Below are positions 7,106 through 14,167 of a DNA stretch of 64,000 nt, one piece after another (within the stretch, counting starts at the first letter, position 1; the number at the start of each line of letters is the position of its first letter). This stretch comes from a virus. The DNA is taken from positions 1 through 64,000 of IMG/VR virus record IMGVR_UViG_3300020202_000074; one strand, written 5' to 3'. Below the pieces are notes generated by a model. The model saw only the letters and a list, made by a program, of their open reading frames with translations, did no database searches and was not told the DNA's origin. The position numbers and the translations under genes are program-made.

Positions 7106-7810
7106 ATGTTCGCGTACGAAACAGGGGAAACCCCCCAGCTTGGCGACTTCGTCGAGTTCTGGGACGGCCCAAAGAGGTACGTGGGTAAACGGGGTACCGT
7201 TACTCGTGTTGACACCGACAACGCCACAATAAGGTGGACTGAGGGCGCCGCTGGATGGATGCCCAGTCGGTTCCGTCTCATCGGCCGCAAGGAGTCTGCT
7301 GTGCCCAACGAATACACATACGCATCGGGTGAAGCGCCCATCATGCGGGACGTCGTCGAGTACATCGGCGACGCAGACACCTGGAAGGGAAAGCGAGGCA
7401 CCGTCATCGGGATAGGCATAGGCAGCTCCCTAACGAGGATTCGCTGGTCAGAGGGCGGGGGTTTGTGGAATGCCTCCTGGTTCAAGCTCGTCGAGCGTGG
7501 GGGCCAACCCTTGAAAGTCGACCCCTATCTCAACACCCAAGTCATTCCTTACCCAACGCTGGAGAACACCACCATGAACGTCATGCCATTCCACGTCCGG
7601 ATCTGGTCCGTGAATCGCGATCCCCAAACCCTCGCAGTCACCGACGCCACGATGCAGTTCGACGGCATCGTCATCGCCAAGACGCCCAAGGAGGCCGCCA
7701 ACCTGAAGGCCACCGAGATCATCCGCAACAACCAGGATCTCACCCTCGACGACCTCCGCAGCCACATCACTTCGCTCGGCAATGACGGGCACCTCAACGG
7801 CGGCCACTAA
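7106..7810 (+). CDS. Protein with two SH3/KOW-like repeats
   Basis: Residues about 12-65 and 75-130 are a duplicated module: each begins with a D-V-EY/F strand, has GKRGTV, an IRW strand and ends with a W...F(K/R)L strand. Such KOW/SH3-like repeats bind nucleic acid or protein in other families. The last 80 residues, from the internal Met at 7574, look like a separate small domain that could be started independently. AAAGGAG precedes the first ATG. Confidence 0.6.
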   Translation: MFAYETGETPQLGDFVEFWDGPKRYVGKRGTVTRVDTDNATIRWTEGAAGWMPSRFRLIGRKESAVPNEYTYASGEAPIMRDVVEYIGDADTWKGKRGTVIGIGIGSSLTRIRWSEGGGLWNASWFKLVERGGQPLKVDPYLNTQVIPYPTLENTTMNVMPFHVRIWSVNRDPQTLAVTDATMQFDGIVIAKTPKEAANLKATEIIRNNQDLTLDDLRSHITSLGNDGHLNGGH

Positions 7811-7842
7811 GCAAGTCTCCACTCTGCGCGAGCCCTCTTGGC

Positions 7843-7870
7843 CGAAAGGCCCTGGGGGTTTATTGATCGG
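7843..7870 (+). terminator. GNRA-loop hairpin after gene 7106
   Basis: GGCC-GAAA-GGCC (about 7849-7860) forms a tetraloop hairpin, followed by a G run and a short T stretch. It is placed between two + strand genes and is a plausible weak terminator or RNA-stability element. Confidence 0.4.
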
Positions 7871-7921
7871 TTAGCTGCACTTCCACACTTCCAAGCCAGG
7901 CACAGAGTAAGGAGACTCGTG

Positions 7922-8566
7922 ATGTCGATCATTCGACAGCACCGCACGGTTGGCACGTCGCTGTTTTACAGCGACGAGGCGTATTACGACAACAACGGGT
8001 TCAGTACTCAAGAGGCCTATTACAGCGGAGTGGAGGACGACTACGACTTCTACACCCACCAGCTCGAAGGTGAGCTCTCGTACGAATCCATCGAAGTGGA
8101 TCCCTCTCCAGTGGGGAATAACTACGAGTTGAAGGCCTCCTTCGAGTACCGCGAGCCCCAACGCCTGCATGCGTTCCGTGGACACGTGGCGGACCGCATC
8201 GACAAGGACGGCCACTTCTGCGGCGAGATATGGGGTCCTATCCCCACCACCATTGATGTGCTGAGGAGGCACCGTCGCCAGCGACCCCGCATGGATTACG
8301 AGGCGTATCTGACGGCCCGCGCCGACGCCCTGTTGATCGAAGCGAAGGCCCCTCTCTTCATCACGACGCCCGACAGTCCGCCGAACATTTACGCGACGGA
8401 GGCCAAGCCCTCCACCTACCATCCGGAACCTTGGCGAGCCTTGAAGGAGCAGATCCGCCTTCGCCTGGGCATGATCGACGCAACCAAACGACCATCGCCC
8501 ATCCCCGAAGAGGACCTCACCTTCCAGGCCGCCCAGGCCCTCCGACACTCCCCAAGGAGCCGCTAA
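7922..8566 (+). CDS. Hypothetical protein, 214 aa
   Basis: AAGGAG lies 8 bases before the ATG. The N-terminal half is Tyr/Asp-rich and beta-prone (EAYYSGVEDDYDFYTHQLEGELS, then NYELKASFEYRE); the C-terminal half is helical and basic. One exact copy of the TCCCCACCACC word is inside it (8241), read as part of GPIPTTID. The stop overlaps the next start (TAATG). No family is recognised. Confidence 0.6.
   Translation: MSIIRQHRTVGTSLFYSDEAYYDNNGFSTQEAYYSGVEDDYDFYTHQLEGELSYESIEVDPSPVGNNYELKASFEYREPQRLHAFRGHVADRIDKDGHFCGEIWGPIPTTIDVLRRHRRQRPRMDYEAYLTARADALLIEAKAPLFITTPDSPPNIYATEAKPSTYHPEPWRALKEQIRLRLGMIDATKRPSPIPEEDLTFQAAQALRHSPRSR
8241..8251 (+). repeat. TCCCCACCACC word
   Basis: An exact copy within the gene at 7922, encoding part of GPIPTTID. 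Confidence 0.8.
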
Positions 8567-8922
8567 TGGCCAAGAAGACAGGCAAGAAGACCCGCAAGAA
8601 GTCACCCCCCAAGAAGGCCGTGTTCGTCGTCCCCTCCAGCAAACAGGGCAAGTACCCTCAGCTCGAACTGGAGTTCGATGCGAAAAATGAGAAGGGGAAA
8701 GATGGTAGTTCGGTCTACCTCTATGGAGACGAGATCAGATCTCGGCAGAGTGACAGTAGTGATACCGCTTGGCCCATCAAGGGCCTCTCAACCGAGCAGG
8801 GCTACCTCGTGGGCTTCGCCTCCTGCGGCACCGGTGCCATCGTGGCCACCAACGTCGCACAGGTGAACCAGCTCATCGACTGGCTCAAGCTCTGCATCTC
8901 TGAGGGCGCCATTCGCCCCTAA
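8566..8922 (+). CDS. Hypothetical protein with basic N-terminus, 118 aa
   Basis: The first 17 residues are a Lys-rich tail (KKTGKKTRKKSPPKK). The rest is a small beta-rich domain (YPQLELEFDAKN, SSVYLYGDEI, GYLVGFASCGTGAIVATN). It overlaps the previous stop and directly precedes the ubiquitin-like gene, separated only by a double hairpin. It may be part of the same transcript, but its role is unknown. Confidence 0.6.
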   Translation: MAKKTGKKTRKKSPPKKAVFVVPSSKQGKYPQLELEFDAKNEKGKDGSSVYLYGDEIRSRQSDSSDTAWPIKGLSTEQGYLVGFASCGTGAIVATNVAQVNQLIDWLKLCISEGAIRP

Positions 8923-8937
8923 CCCCACGCCTATTCG

Positions 8938-8984
8938 GTAACTCGCGCGAGTTACTCTTCCCTATGGCACGCACTGATGCGTGC
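8938..8984. promoter_or_regulatory. Double hairpin before the ubiquitin-like gene
   Basis: A perfect 18-base palindrome GTAACTCGCGCGAGTTAC (8938-8955) is followed by GCACGCA (8967-8973) pairing with TGCGTGC (8978-8984) around four bases. The AAAGGAG site of the gene at 9007 comes next. The first hairpin with its following TCTT may terminate upstream transcription; the second may be a leader. The pair parallels 427-473. Confidence 0.6.
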
Positions 8985-9006
8985 AGCTCTTTGAAAGGAG
9001 CACTTC

Positions 9007-9267
9007 ATGAAGGTTACGTTCATCAGCAACAGTGGCGACGGTACCCCCCAGACCATCGAGGTTCCGGACGACACCACCCTCGACATCGTTCTTCGTCAGA
9101 AGGGCGTCAACGAGGGCCAGGTCGTCATCTCCCACAACCGCCAGCGCGTCCCCGCCGGCAGCGCCGCCCAGACCCGCCTCCAGGACGGTGACCGCGTCGC
9201 GGTGACCCCGACGAACATGAAGGGAGCCATTGGCTCCGAGGGCGCTGAGATCCGTCTCGCCGCCTAA
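9007..9267 (+). CDS. Ubiquitin-like (beta-grasp) modifier protein
   Basis: This 86-residue protein has the ThiS/MoaD/ubiquitin-like pattern: an N-terminal hairpin (MKVTFISN, PQTIEVPDD), a helix (TTLDIVLRQKGV), then VVISHNRQRVPAG and the late signature LQDGDRVAVTPTN. It is followed by NMKGAIG and a short tail ending in RLAA. Charged modifiers of this family normally end in Gly-Gly; here no GG is present, so cleavage near GA or IG by the JAB protein at 10786, or another linkage, must be considered. Neighbours encoding E2-like, JAB and E1-like proteins make it the likely modifier of the locus. Confidence 0.8.
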   Translation: MKVTFISNSGDGTPQTIEVPDDTTLDIVLRQKGVNEGQVVISHNRQRVPAGSAAQTRLQDGDRVAVTPTNMKGAIGSEGAEIRLAA

Positions 9268-9284
9268 TAGTCTGCGGTTAGGCA

Positions 9285-9396
9285 GCCAACGTAGCTCAAG
9301 AAGGTAGTACCTGGCCCGGTCGCTCCGGTCAGCGAATCCCCTGGAAGAGCGTCGGACAATAATCCGGTGATGGAGGTTCGAGTCCTCCCGTTGGCT
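9285..9396 (+). tRNA. tRNA-like gene with D-loop insertion
   Basis: The acceptor stem GCCAACG (9285-9291) / CGTTGGC (9389-9395) is perfect. The T arm GGAGG-TTCGAGT-CCTCC and the D stem GCTC/GAGC (9294-9297, 9347-9350) are canonical. The D loop is 49 bases instead of 8-11 and holds a strong hairpin (9311-9332). The anticodon stem TCGGA/TCCGG closes a 6-base loop CAATAA with no U33, so no amino acid can be assigned. It lies between the ubiquitin-like and E2-like genes. Confidence 0.7.
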
Positions 9397-9446
9397 TTGT
9401 ACGTTACGTTCCTACTTCCACCCCCTCGCTCTAGAAGGAGCACCAT

Positions 9447-10754
9447 ATGGAGTACCCTGACAGCCTAAAGCTGGAGGTCCTGACTCCGGAGAAAGCCCTG
9501 GCCCTCGCGGGCCGCCTCGTCGCCAAGATCCTCCCCAAACCAGCCCCCAACACCCCAGACACCCCTCAGGGTCTCCCTCGCGTCGTGGAGCACAAGACCA
9601 CCGCGAAGATGAAGCGGAACATCAAGGCGATCGAGACCGCCCTCGCCAAGGGCGACCTCCAGAAGTTCAACGCGATGGTGATGGAGTTGCGGGCCCAGAT
9701 GAACACCGTAGAGTGGGCGAAGCTCGTCACCAACTGGACGGCCAAGAAGACCATCGGGACCTCCCCAGTGCGGGATGTGGCCGCCAGCCTCGTCGCCGTC
9801 GCCCGCGCGTATCCGACGCACATCCTCAGCGGCCCCATCTACTGGCGCAAGGACCGCAAACCCGACTCGGTCAACGGTCGAGGCGCCATCGCATTCCAGA
9901 TGTGGAGCCTCCTGGTCGACACCCCTCACATCTTCCTCTACGACATGGACGACCAGGAGTTCGATCTCGGCCCGATGCGCCTCCATTACAACCTGAAGTA
10001 CCTGCTCGCCCATTTCCCACACTGGGATCCAGGTTACGCTATCAACACGGTGCGGGTGGAGCCCCTGGATCCCTACTGGCCGACTCACAAAGCAGACGTC
10101 AACCTCGCCGTTGGCGAAATCACCACCGACCAACCCAGCCACCTCGCCCGGACCCACCCCTTCGCCGCCACTCACAACCTGGAGTGCCACCCGCACATCC
10201 GGGGCGGTCGACCCTGCTTAGGGACTGCGCTGCCCGCTCTGGCCAGGGAGCTCCACAGCTTGATGTTCTGGGAAGCCACCGACATCCTCATCGGCTACCT
10301 TCAGTCCTACAACCCCGCCGACGTCTTCCGCTCCCTTGAGATGTGGAACGTCCCCGCCTGCGCCAACTGCGGCTACCTCGGCAAGAAGCCCGACGACCGC
10401 ACCAAGTGCGACATCAGCGGCGGCGAGACGTGCGCCAACTGCCGTTACCGCGAGAACTACGTCGACCTCGACGGAAAGGCCCACGTCGTGACGGTGAACG
10501 GCACCCGGTACGGCCAACACTCCCTCCGCGAATGGGCCGCGAAGACGTACGACGAGCCCATCAAAGCACGCAGGGCCGCAGAGGCCGCTGCGATGTCGGT
10601 CGGCCTCTCCCCCAACTCCCTTCCCACTGCGTCCCCCGTAACGGAGCCCTCCGATGGCCCGAAGAAGAAAACGCGGAAAAAAGCCCGCACCCCTACCCCG
10701 TCCGATTACGCCCCCTTCGAGTACGTCGAACCGTCCAGGGACGAGCCGTTCTAA
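9447..10754 (+). CDS. E2-like ubiquitin-conjugating enzyme with zinc ribbon
   Basis: Residues about 170-300 of this 435-residue protein carry the E2 (UBC) core signature: an H-P-H-I turn at 248-251, then GG and the putative catalytic Cys257 in RPCLG, followed by the two C-terminal helices and LQSYNPADVF, the counterpart of the NPxDP loop. A treble-clef or zinc ribbon follows, with CxxC near 305, a Cys near 318 and CxxC near 327. The N-terminal 150 residues are a separate helical region. In this family the Cys takes the modifier from the E1 as a thioester. The last 50 residues are basic. The tail overlaps a basic ORF before the JAB gene. Confidence 0.75.
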   Translation: MEYPDSLKLEVLTPEKALALAGRLVAKILPKPAPNTPDTPQGLPRVVEHKTTAKMKRNIKAIETALAKGDLQKFNAMVMELRAQMNTVEWAKLVTNWTAKKTIGTSPVRDVAASLVAVARAYPTHILSGPIYWRKDRKPDSVNGRGAIAFQMWSLLVDTPHIFLYDMDDQEFDLGPMRLHYNLKYLLAHFPHWDPGYAINTVRVEPLDPYWPTHKADVNLAVGEITTDQPSHLARTHPFAATHNLECHPHIRGGRPCLGTALPALARELHSLMFWEATDILIGYLQSYNPADVFRSLEMWNVPACANCGYLGKKPDDRTKCDISGGETCANCRYRENYVDLDGKAHVVTVNGTRYGQHSLREWAAKTYDEPIKARRAAEAAAMSVGLSPNSLPTASPVTEPSDGPKKKTRKKARTPTPSDYAPFEYVEPSRDEPF

Positions 10755-10785
10755 GGGATACTCCGCTAAAGGTAAAGGCAACAAG

Positions 10786-11811
10786 ATGACACACGGATAC
10801 AGCTACAACAGCCATGGCAGCTCCGGCTACCAGGTCAAGTCCTTCAGTCCCCCACCCCCTCCACAGCTGAGTTTCTCCGTCTACGCGTGGATGAAACTCC
10901 AGTGGTTCTGCCACGCGGCCGACACCGAGGTCGGAGCGTTCGGCATCACCGACCCGGAGAATCCCCTCCACGTCGTGGACATGATTTTCCCACCGCAGAA
11001 GTGCACCACGGTGTCGGTCGATTACGACGACCAGGGACTCATCGACTTCGCCATGGACTGCGCGGAAGCCAACATCGCCCCCGCCAACAGCATGCGGGTA
11101 TGGATCCACACCCACCCCGGCAACAGCCCCACGCCCTCCTCCACCGATGAGGAGACGCTCGCCACTGTGTACAAGGACTCGTCCTGGGCGGTGATGTTCA
11201 TCCTCGCACGTGGCGGCGCCACCTACTGCCGCCTGCGGGCGAACCCCGCCGACAAGGTGTCCCTCTCGTCGGAGATCAAGGTCGTCCTGCCCACCATCTT
11301 CGACTACATGAAGTACACCGAGGTCCCTCTCTCTCACGTCGCCACCTGGGAGAAGGAGCTCAAGGACAACGTCTCCAAACCCGCCGCCCGCGTCTATTCA
11401 TACACCAGCAGCACTCCTTCCAACTACACGCCTGTCGGCATTGCGGGTCACCGAGTCTTGAAGAAGGGCTACGACGACCTGCCCGCGTACAAGGCATGGA
11501 TGGCGGATCGAGACTTCACGGATCCCTTCCCCAAGTATCTGTACATGCACTACCCCGAGCTTTATTGGGTGTACTTCGAGCCTCCCGACTGGTGCAAGAA
11601 CGATTACACCACTGGCCGACCGGAGCCCGCCACCTCAGGCATCATCGTCGCGTCTGAGGGTCCCGCCGAGCGGGTCAAGGCCCGCAAGCTGCTGTCCGCC
11701 GCCGAGAAGGCCCAAGACCTCCTCGATGACGACACCCAAGACACCCTCTACGGAAGCTCCGCCGCTGCTGACGACAACGAAATGGCCCGCTTCATGGAGG
11801 GCCGCCTCTAG
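10786..11811 (+). CDS. JAB/JAMM metalloprotease-like protein
   Basis: The JAMM zinc motif is complete: Glu48 in DTEVGAFG, then His108-x-His110-Pro with Ser118 and Asp121 in the HTHPGNSPTPSSTDE stretch. Proteases of this kind cut ubiquitin-like proteins from targets or trim their C-termini. The catalytic domain covers about residues 28-165. The remaining 175 residues, rich in Tyr and Pro, are unlike known JAB tails and may bind substrate or virion. It is the third gene of the ubiquitin-like locus. The ATG at 10786 is preceded by GGTAAAGG. Confidence 0.85.
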   Translation: MTHGYSYNSHGSSGYQVKSFSPPPPPQLSFSVYAWMKLQWFCHAADTEVGAFGITDPENPLHVVDMIFPPQKCTTVSVDYDDQGLIDFAMDCAEANIAPANSMRVWIHTHPGNSPTPSSTDEETLATVYKDSSWAVMFILARGGATYCRLRANPADKVSLSSEIKVVLPTIFDYMKYTEVPLSHVATWEKELKDNVSKPAARVYSYTSSTPSNYTPVGIAGHRVLKKGYDDLPAYKAWMADRDFTDPFPKYLYMHYPELYWVYFEPPDWCKNDYTTGRPEPATSGIIVASEGPAERVKARKLLSAAEKAQDLLDDDTQDTLYGSSAAADDNEMARFMEGRL

Positions 11812-12069
11812 CCACGACGGGCGTACGCTGTGGAAGGACACAGGGCGGAAAAGCTATCCGCAAGCGGGCAGATGCAAGAGGCTGTAAGAGCACCGGCTCT
11901 TGGTGCCGGAGCGCTCTGAGCTGTACGTAGCTGGCCGGAAGGCCCCGATCAGAAGTCCCGAGCCGGAATCAAGCCCGGCCCGCCCACCCGCACACCCCCC
12001 GCCAACCTGCGGCCAATACTTGCTGCTCCCCTCCACGGAGGGGTGTGGCCAATGCGAGGCGGGGGATTC
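11812..12069. other. Intergenic RNA-rich stretch
   Basis: No gene is seen. It holds a GCGG...CCGC hairpin near 11845-11860, the Gln-like tRNA structure (11864-11984) and the stem CCCCTCC/GGAGGGG at about 12034-12049, ahead of the tRNA-like gene at 12070. Confidence 0.5.
11864..11984 (+). tRNA. Possible tRNA-like structure, Gln-type anticodon arm
   Basis: GCGGGC (11864-11869) can pair with GCCCGC (11978-11983). A short D stem TGC/GCA encloses a loop with GG. The anticodon arm CCGGC-TCTTGGT-GCCGG has a 7-base loop that reads TTG (Gln) but with C in place of the invariant U33. The T arm is irregular (GCCGG-AATCAAGC-CCGGC) and about 45 extra bases lie in the variable region. It may be a degenerate or structured RNA rather than a working tRNA. 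Confidence 0.35.
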
Positions 12070-12173
12070 GCCGGAGTAGCTCAGTGAAGGAGCAACGATT
12101 GATCCCCGTTGTGCCTTCCGGTAGAGCGTCGGAAGAACTCCGAAGGTCGCAGGTTCGAGTCCTGCCTCCGGCA
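12070..12173 (+). tRNA. tRNA-like gene with D-loop hairpin insertion
   Basis: The acceptor stem GCCGGAG/CTCCGGC is perfect and the T arm GCAGG-TTCGAGT-CCTGC is canonical. The D stem GCTC/GAGC encloses 41 bases, including a hairpin in which GAAGG and GCAACG (12086-12097) pair with CGTTGT and CCTTC (12107-12118). The anticodon stem TCGGA/TCCGA leaves only a 5-base loop; with a 4-base stem the loop is AAGAACT, reading GAA (Phe) but lacking U33. It lies between the JAB and E1-like genes. Confidence 0.7.
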
Positions 12174-12215
12174 TTCAGTACCAGACCCCCTATCTAAATC
12201 TAAAGGAACCCGATC

Positions 12216-13028
12216 ATGCCCCGACAGACTGAAGAAGAAACGAACCTCCGCCAGAAGCGATTCCGTGACCTCGGCGAGAAGATGAGTCAGGCCTCCTGCG
12301 TCGTCATTGGCTGCGGCGCCATCGGCCGCCAGGTGGCCATGCAGCTCGCCGTCATGGGCGTCGCCACCCTCGACCTCTACGACCCTGGCGACATCGAGGA
12401 AGTGAACCTCGGCACCCAGGGTTGGAGCCCCCTCGACGAGGGCAAGCCCAAGGCCCAAGTCCTCGCGGAAGAGATCGAGGATGTGAACCCCGACGTCATC
12501 GTCGGCACCGTCATTGGCACCTTCAAGGTGAGCCCCACCGCGCAGAACGTAGCGGATACGTACGTATTCATGTGCGTGGACTCGATGGAAGCTCGCACCG
12601 AAATCTTCCAGGCCATCAAGAAGGTGGCGGTGGAGGGAGCACCAGCCCACCTTTTCATCGACGCGCGGATGACGATGGAAGCCGCTCGGATTTTGGTGGT
12701 GGACAACCTCGCGGCCGACGAGTATTATCAATCCACCCTATTTGCCGACCGCGACGCGCTGGCTGACGGATGCACGACGAAATCGACCTTCTACTGCGCC
12801 AGCCTCGCGGCGTCGCTGATGGTGACGCAGTTCGCCAAGCACCTTCGGGGGATCGAGACCGACCGCGACATGACCATCGACCTTCGATCTATGGAACTGT
12901 TCCCCACCACCATCGACACGGCGCCCACAGCGGTGTCGCACACGTGCTCGGACAGCAGCCCGCCGGCGCTGGAGACCGCTGCGGTCGATGCCGTCCTGCG
13001 TAGCGTGACCGTCTGCCCGATGCCCTAG
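12216..13028 (+). CDS. ThiF/E1-like activating enzyme
   Basis: This 270-residue protein has the adenylation fold of E1, MoeB and ThiF enzymes: GCGAIG at 32-37 for ATP, the DPGDIEEVNLGTQG loop (58-70), Lys79, Asp122 in CVDSMEARTEI with Arg127, and a putative catalytic Cys186 in DGCTTKST. Such enzymes adenylate the C-terminus of a ubiquitin-like protein and pass it as a thioester to an E2. It lacks an appended E2 domain, which here is a separate gene. AAAGGAA precedes the ATG. The size and the CTTKS region recall ThiF proteins of bacterial E1-E2-JAB cassettes. Confidence 0.85.
   Translation: MPRQTEEETNLRQKRFRDLGEKMSQASCVVIGCGAIGRQVAMQLAVMGVATLDLYDPGDIEEVNLGTQGWSPLDEGKPKAQVLAEEIEDVNPDVIVGTVIGTFKVSPTAQNVADTYVFMCVDSMEARTEIFQAIKKVAVEGAPAHLFIDARMTMEAARILVVDNLAADEYYQSTLFADRDALADGCTTKSTFYCASLAASLMVTQFAKHLRGIETDRDMTIDLRSMELFPTTIDTAPTAVSHTCSDSSPPALETAAVDAVLRSVTVCPMP
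12901..12911 (+). repeat. TCCCCACCACC word
   Basis: An exact copy within the E1-like gene, encoding FPTTID. Confidence 0.8.
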
Positions 13029-13055
13029 ACCTCGTCCGATTCTTGAGGAGCTGAT

Positions 13056-14021
13056 ATGCCGTTACGGGAAGACCTCATCGCGAACGTCAAAACGCTGAAG
13101 CGCAAAGTGGCCCACCTCGAACGACTGTTCGACGCGCTGCTTGTCCGTATCACCGGTCTCGAAGATGAGGTCTTCCCGGTCTCCAGCTCCACCATATCAG
13201 CGCCGGAGGCTCCCGACTCCCTGGAATCCAGCGTCAGCACCCTCGACGCACCGAGCACCGCATCGATTCCTGACCTCCCGCCCAACGGGCTGCCATTCCT
13301 CGTAGCAAGCCCTCTCCCAAACAGTGAGGTGCGAGACGTTGGGGTCTCAGGGATCATGTCCTTAGCCGGCCACGACATCACCGTCTCTCCTGGCACCGTA
13401 ATCCAGGGTACCCCTCGTGGCCTCAACGTCGAGAACGACGAGGACTCCGATCGTGTATTCAGCTATTACTTCACGGCCATCGGCTGCACCGGTTACGGTG
13501 CCTATCTCGCCCACGCGAGGGATCACTACCACCACCACTTGCAGCTACGCCAGATCGCTGGCGCCAACATGGCCCTGTTCCGGCTCGGTGGTGGTGACCG
13601 GGTCATCATCAACCAGTTCGACTTCGACAACTGGGCCGCGTTGAACGACAGCATCCGGGTCTATGGATGCCGCAACTTCGCCGCCCTGAACGGCGTCATC
13701 AAGGGCGGCCACATCCGCGTCGGCGTCCAGCACGGCGACATGGGCGGAGCCACCTTCCCCGCGACGAATCAGTGGTACCGGAATATCCAGTTCCACTACC
13801 GGGGCTCCCCGATGCCGGCAGCCTTCAGCTCCCATGAGTTCGTCGAATCCCTCACGATCGAGAATGTCCACGTCATCGGCGGCCAACGCTTCCTCGACAT
13901 GGACCAGGAATACCACCCCGCCGTGACGATCAAGGGTTGCACACACAACGGCGTCCCCGTCACCCGTGCGATGGTGGGCGACTCCAACAAGCAGGGCTCC
14001 AACCTTCAGGTGCTCCCATGA
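13056..14021 (+). CDS. Coiled-coil plus beta-helix protein
   Basis: The N-terminus is a coiled coil (residues 8-36, NVKTLKRKVAHLERLFDALL), followed by a Ser/Pro linker. From about residue 100 to the end, short repeated strands with NIQFHY, LTIENVHVIGG, VTIKGCTHNG suggest a right-handed beta-helix like those of tailspikes or polysaccharide lyases. A trimeric virion or receptor-binding protein is possible, but it lies far from the structural genes and just downstream of the E1-like gene. GAGGAG precedes the ATG. Confidence 0.6.
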   Translation: MPLREDLIANVKTLKRKVAHLERLFDALLVRITGLEDEVFPVSSSTISAPEAPDSLESSVSTLDAPSTASIPDLPPNGLPFLVASPLPNSEVRDVGVSGIMSLAGHDITVSPGTVIQGTPRGLNVENDEDSDRVFSYYFTAIGCTGYGAYLAHARDHYHHHLQLRQIAGANMALFRLGGGDRVIINQFDFDNWAALNDSIRVYGCRNFAALNGVIKGGHIRVGVQHGDMGGATFPATNQWYRNIQFHYRGSPMPAAFSSHEFVESLTIENVHVIGGQRFLDMDQEYHPAVTIKGCTHNGVPVTRAMVGDSNKQGSNLQVLP

Positions 14022-14167
14022 CCCGACGACAGCAGGCGATGATCGCAGTCGGAGCCCCTTTGGCAGCGCTGGGCCTTTGGCTGCCCAATGGGACTCCCGC
14101 CGTGATCCTGGTCGCTCTCGGACTCTCTCTTGTCTTCTGGCCAATCCTTGAAGAGTACAACGAATGA
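14018..14167 (+). CDS. Small membrane protein, 49 aa
   Basis: Two hydrophobic stretches (MIAVGAPLAALGLWLP and AVILVALGLSLVFWPIL) follow a basic start. It overlaps both neighbours through ATGA junctions. Holin-like in size, but the location gives no support for lysis. Confidence 0.55.
   Translation: MTRRQQAMIAVGAPLAALGLWLPNGTPAVILVALGLSLVFWPILEEYNE

Noticed and set aside
11854-12174. Protein ORF on the - strand across the tRNA-like genes
   Set aside because: Its sequence is the familiar antisense translation of tRNA T arms and has no start signal.
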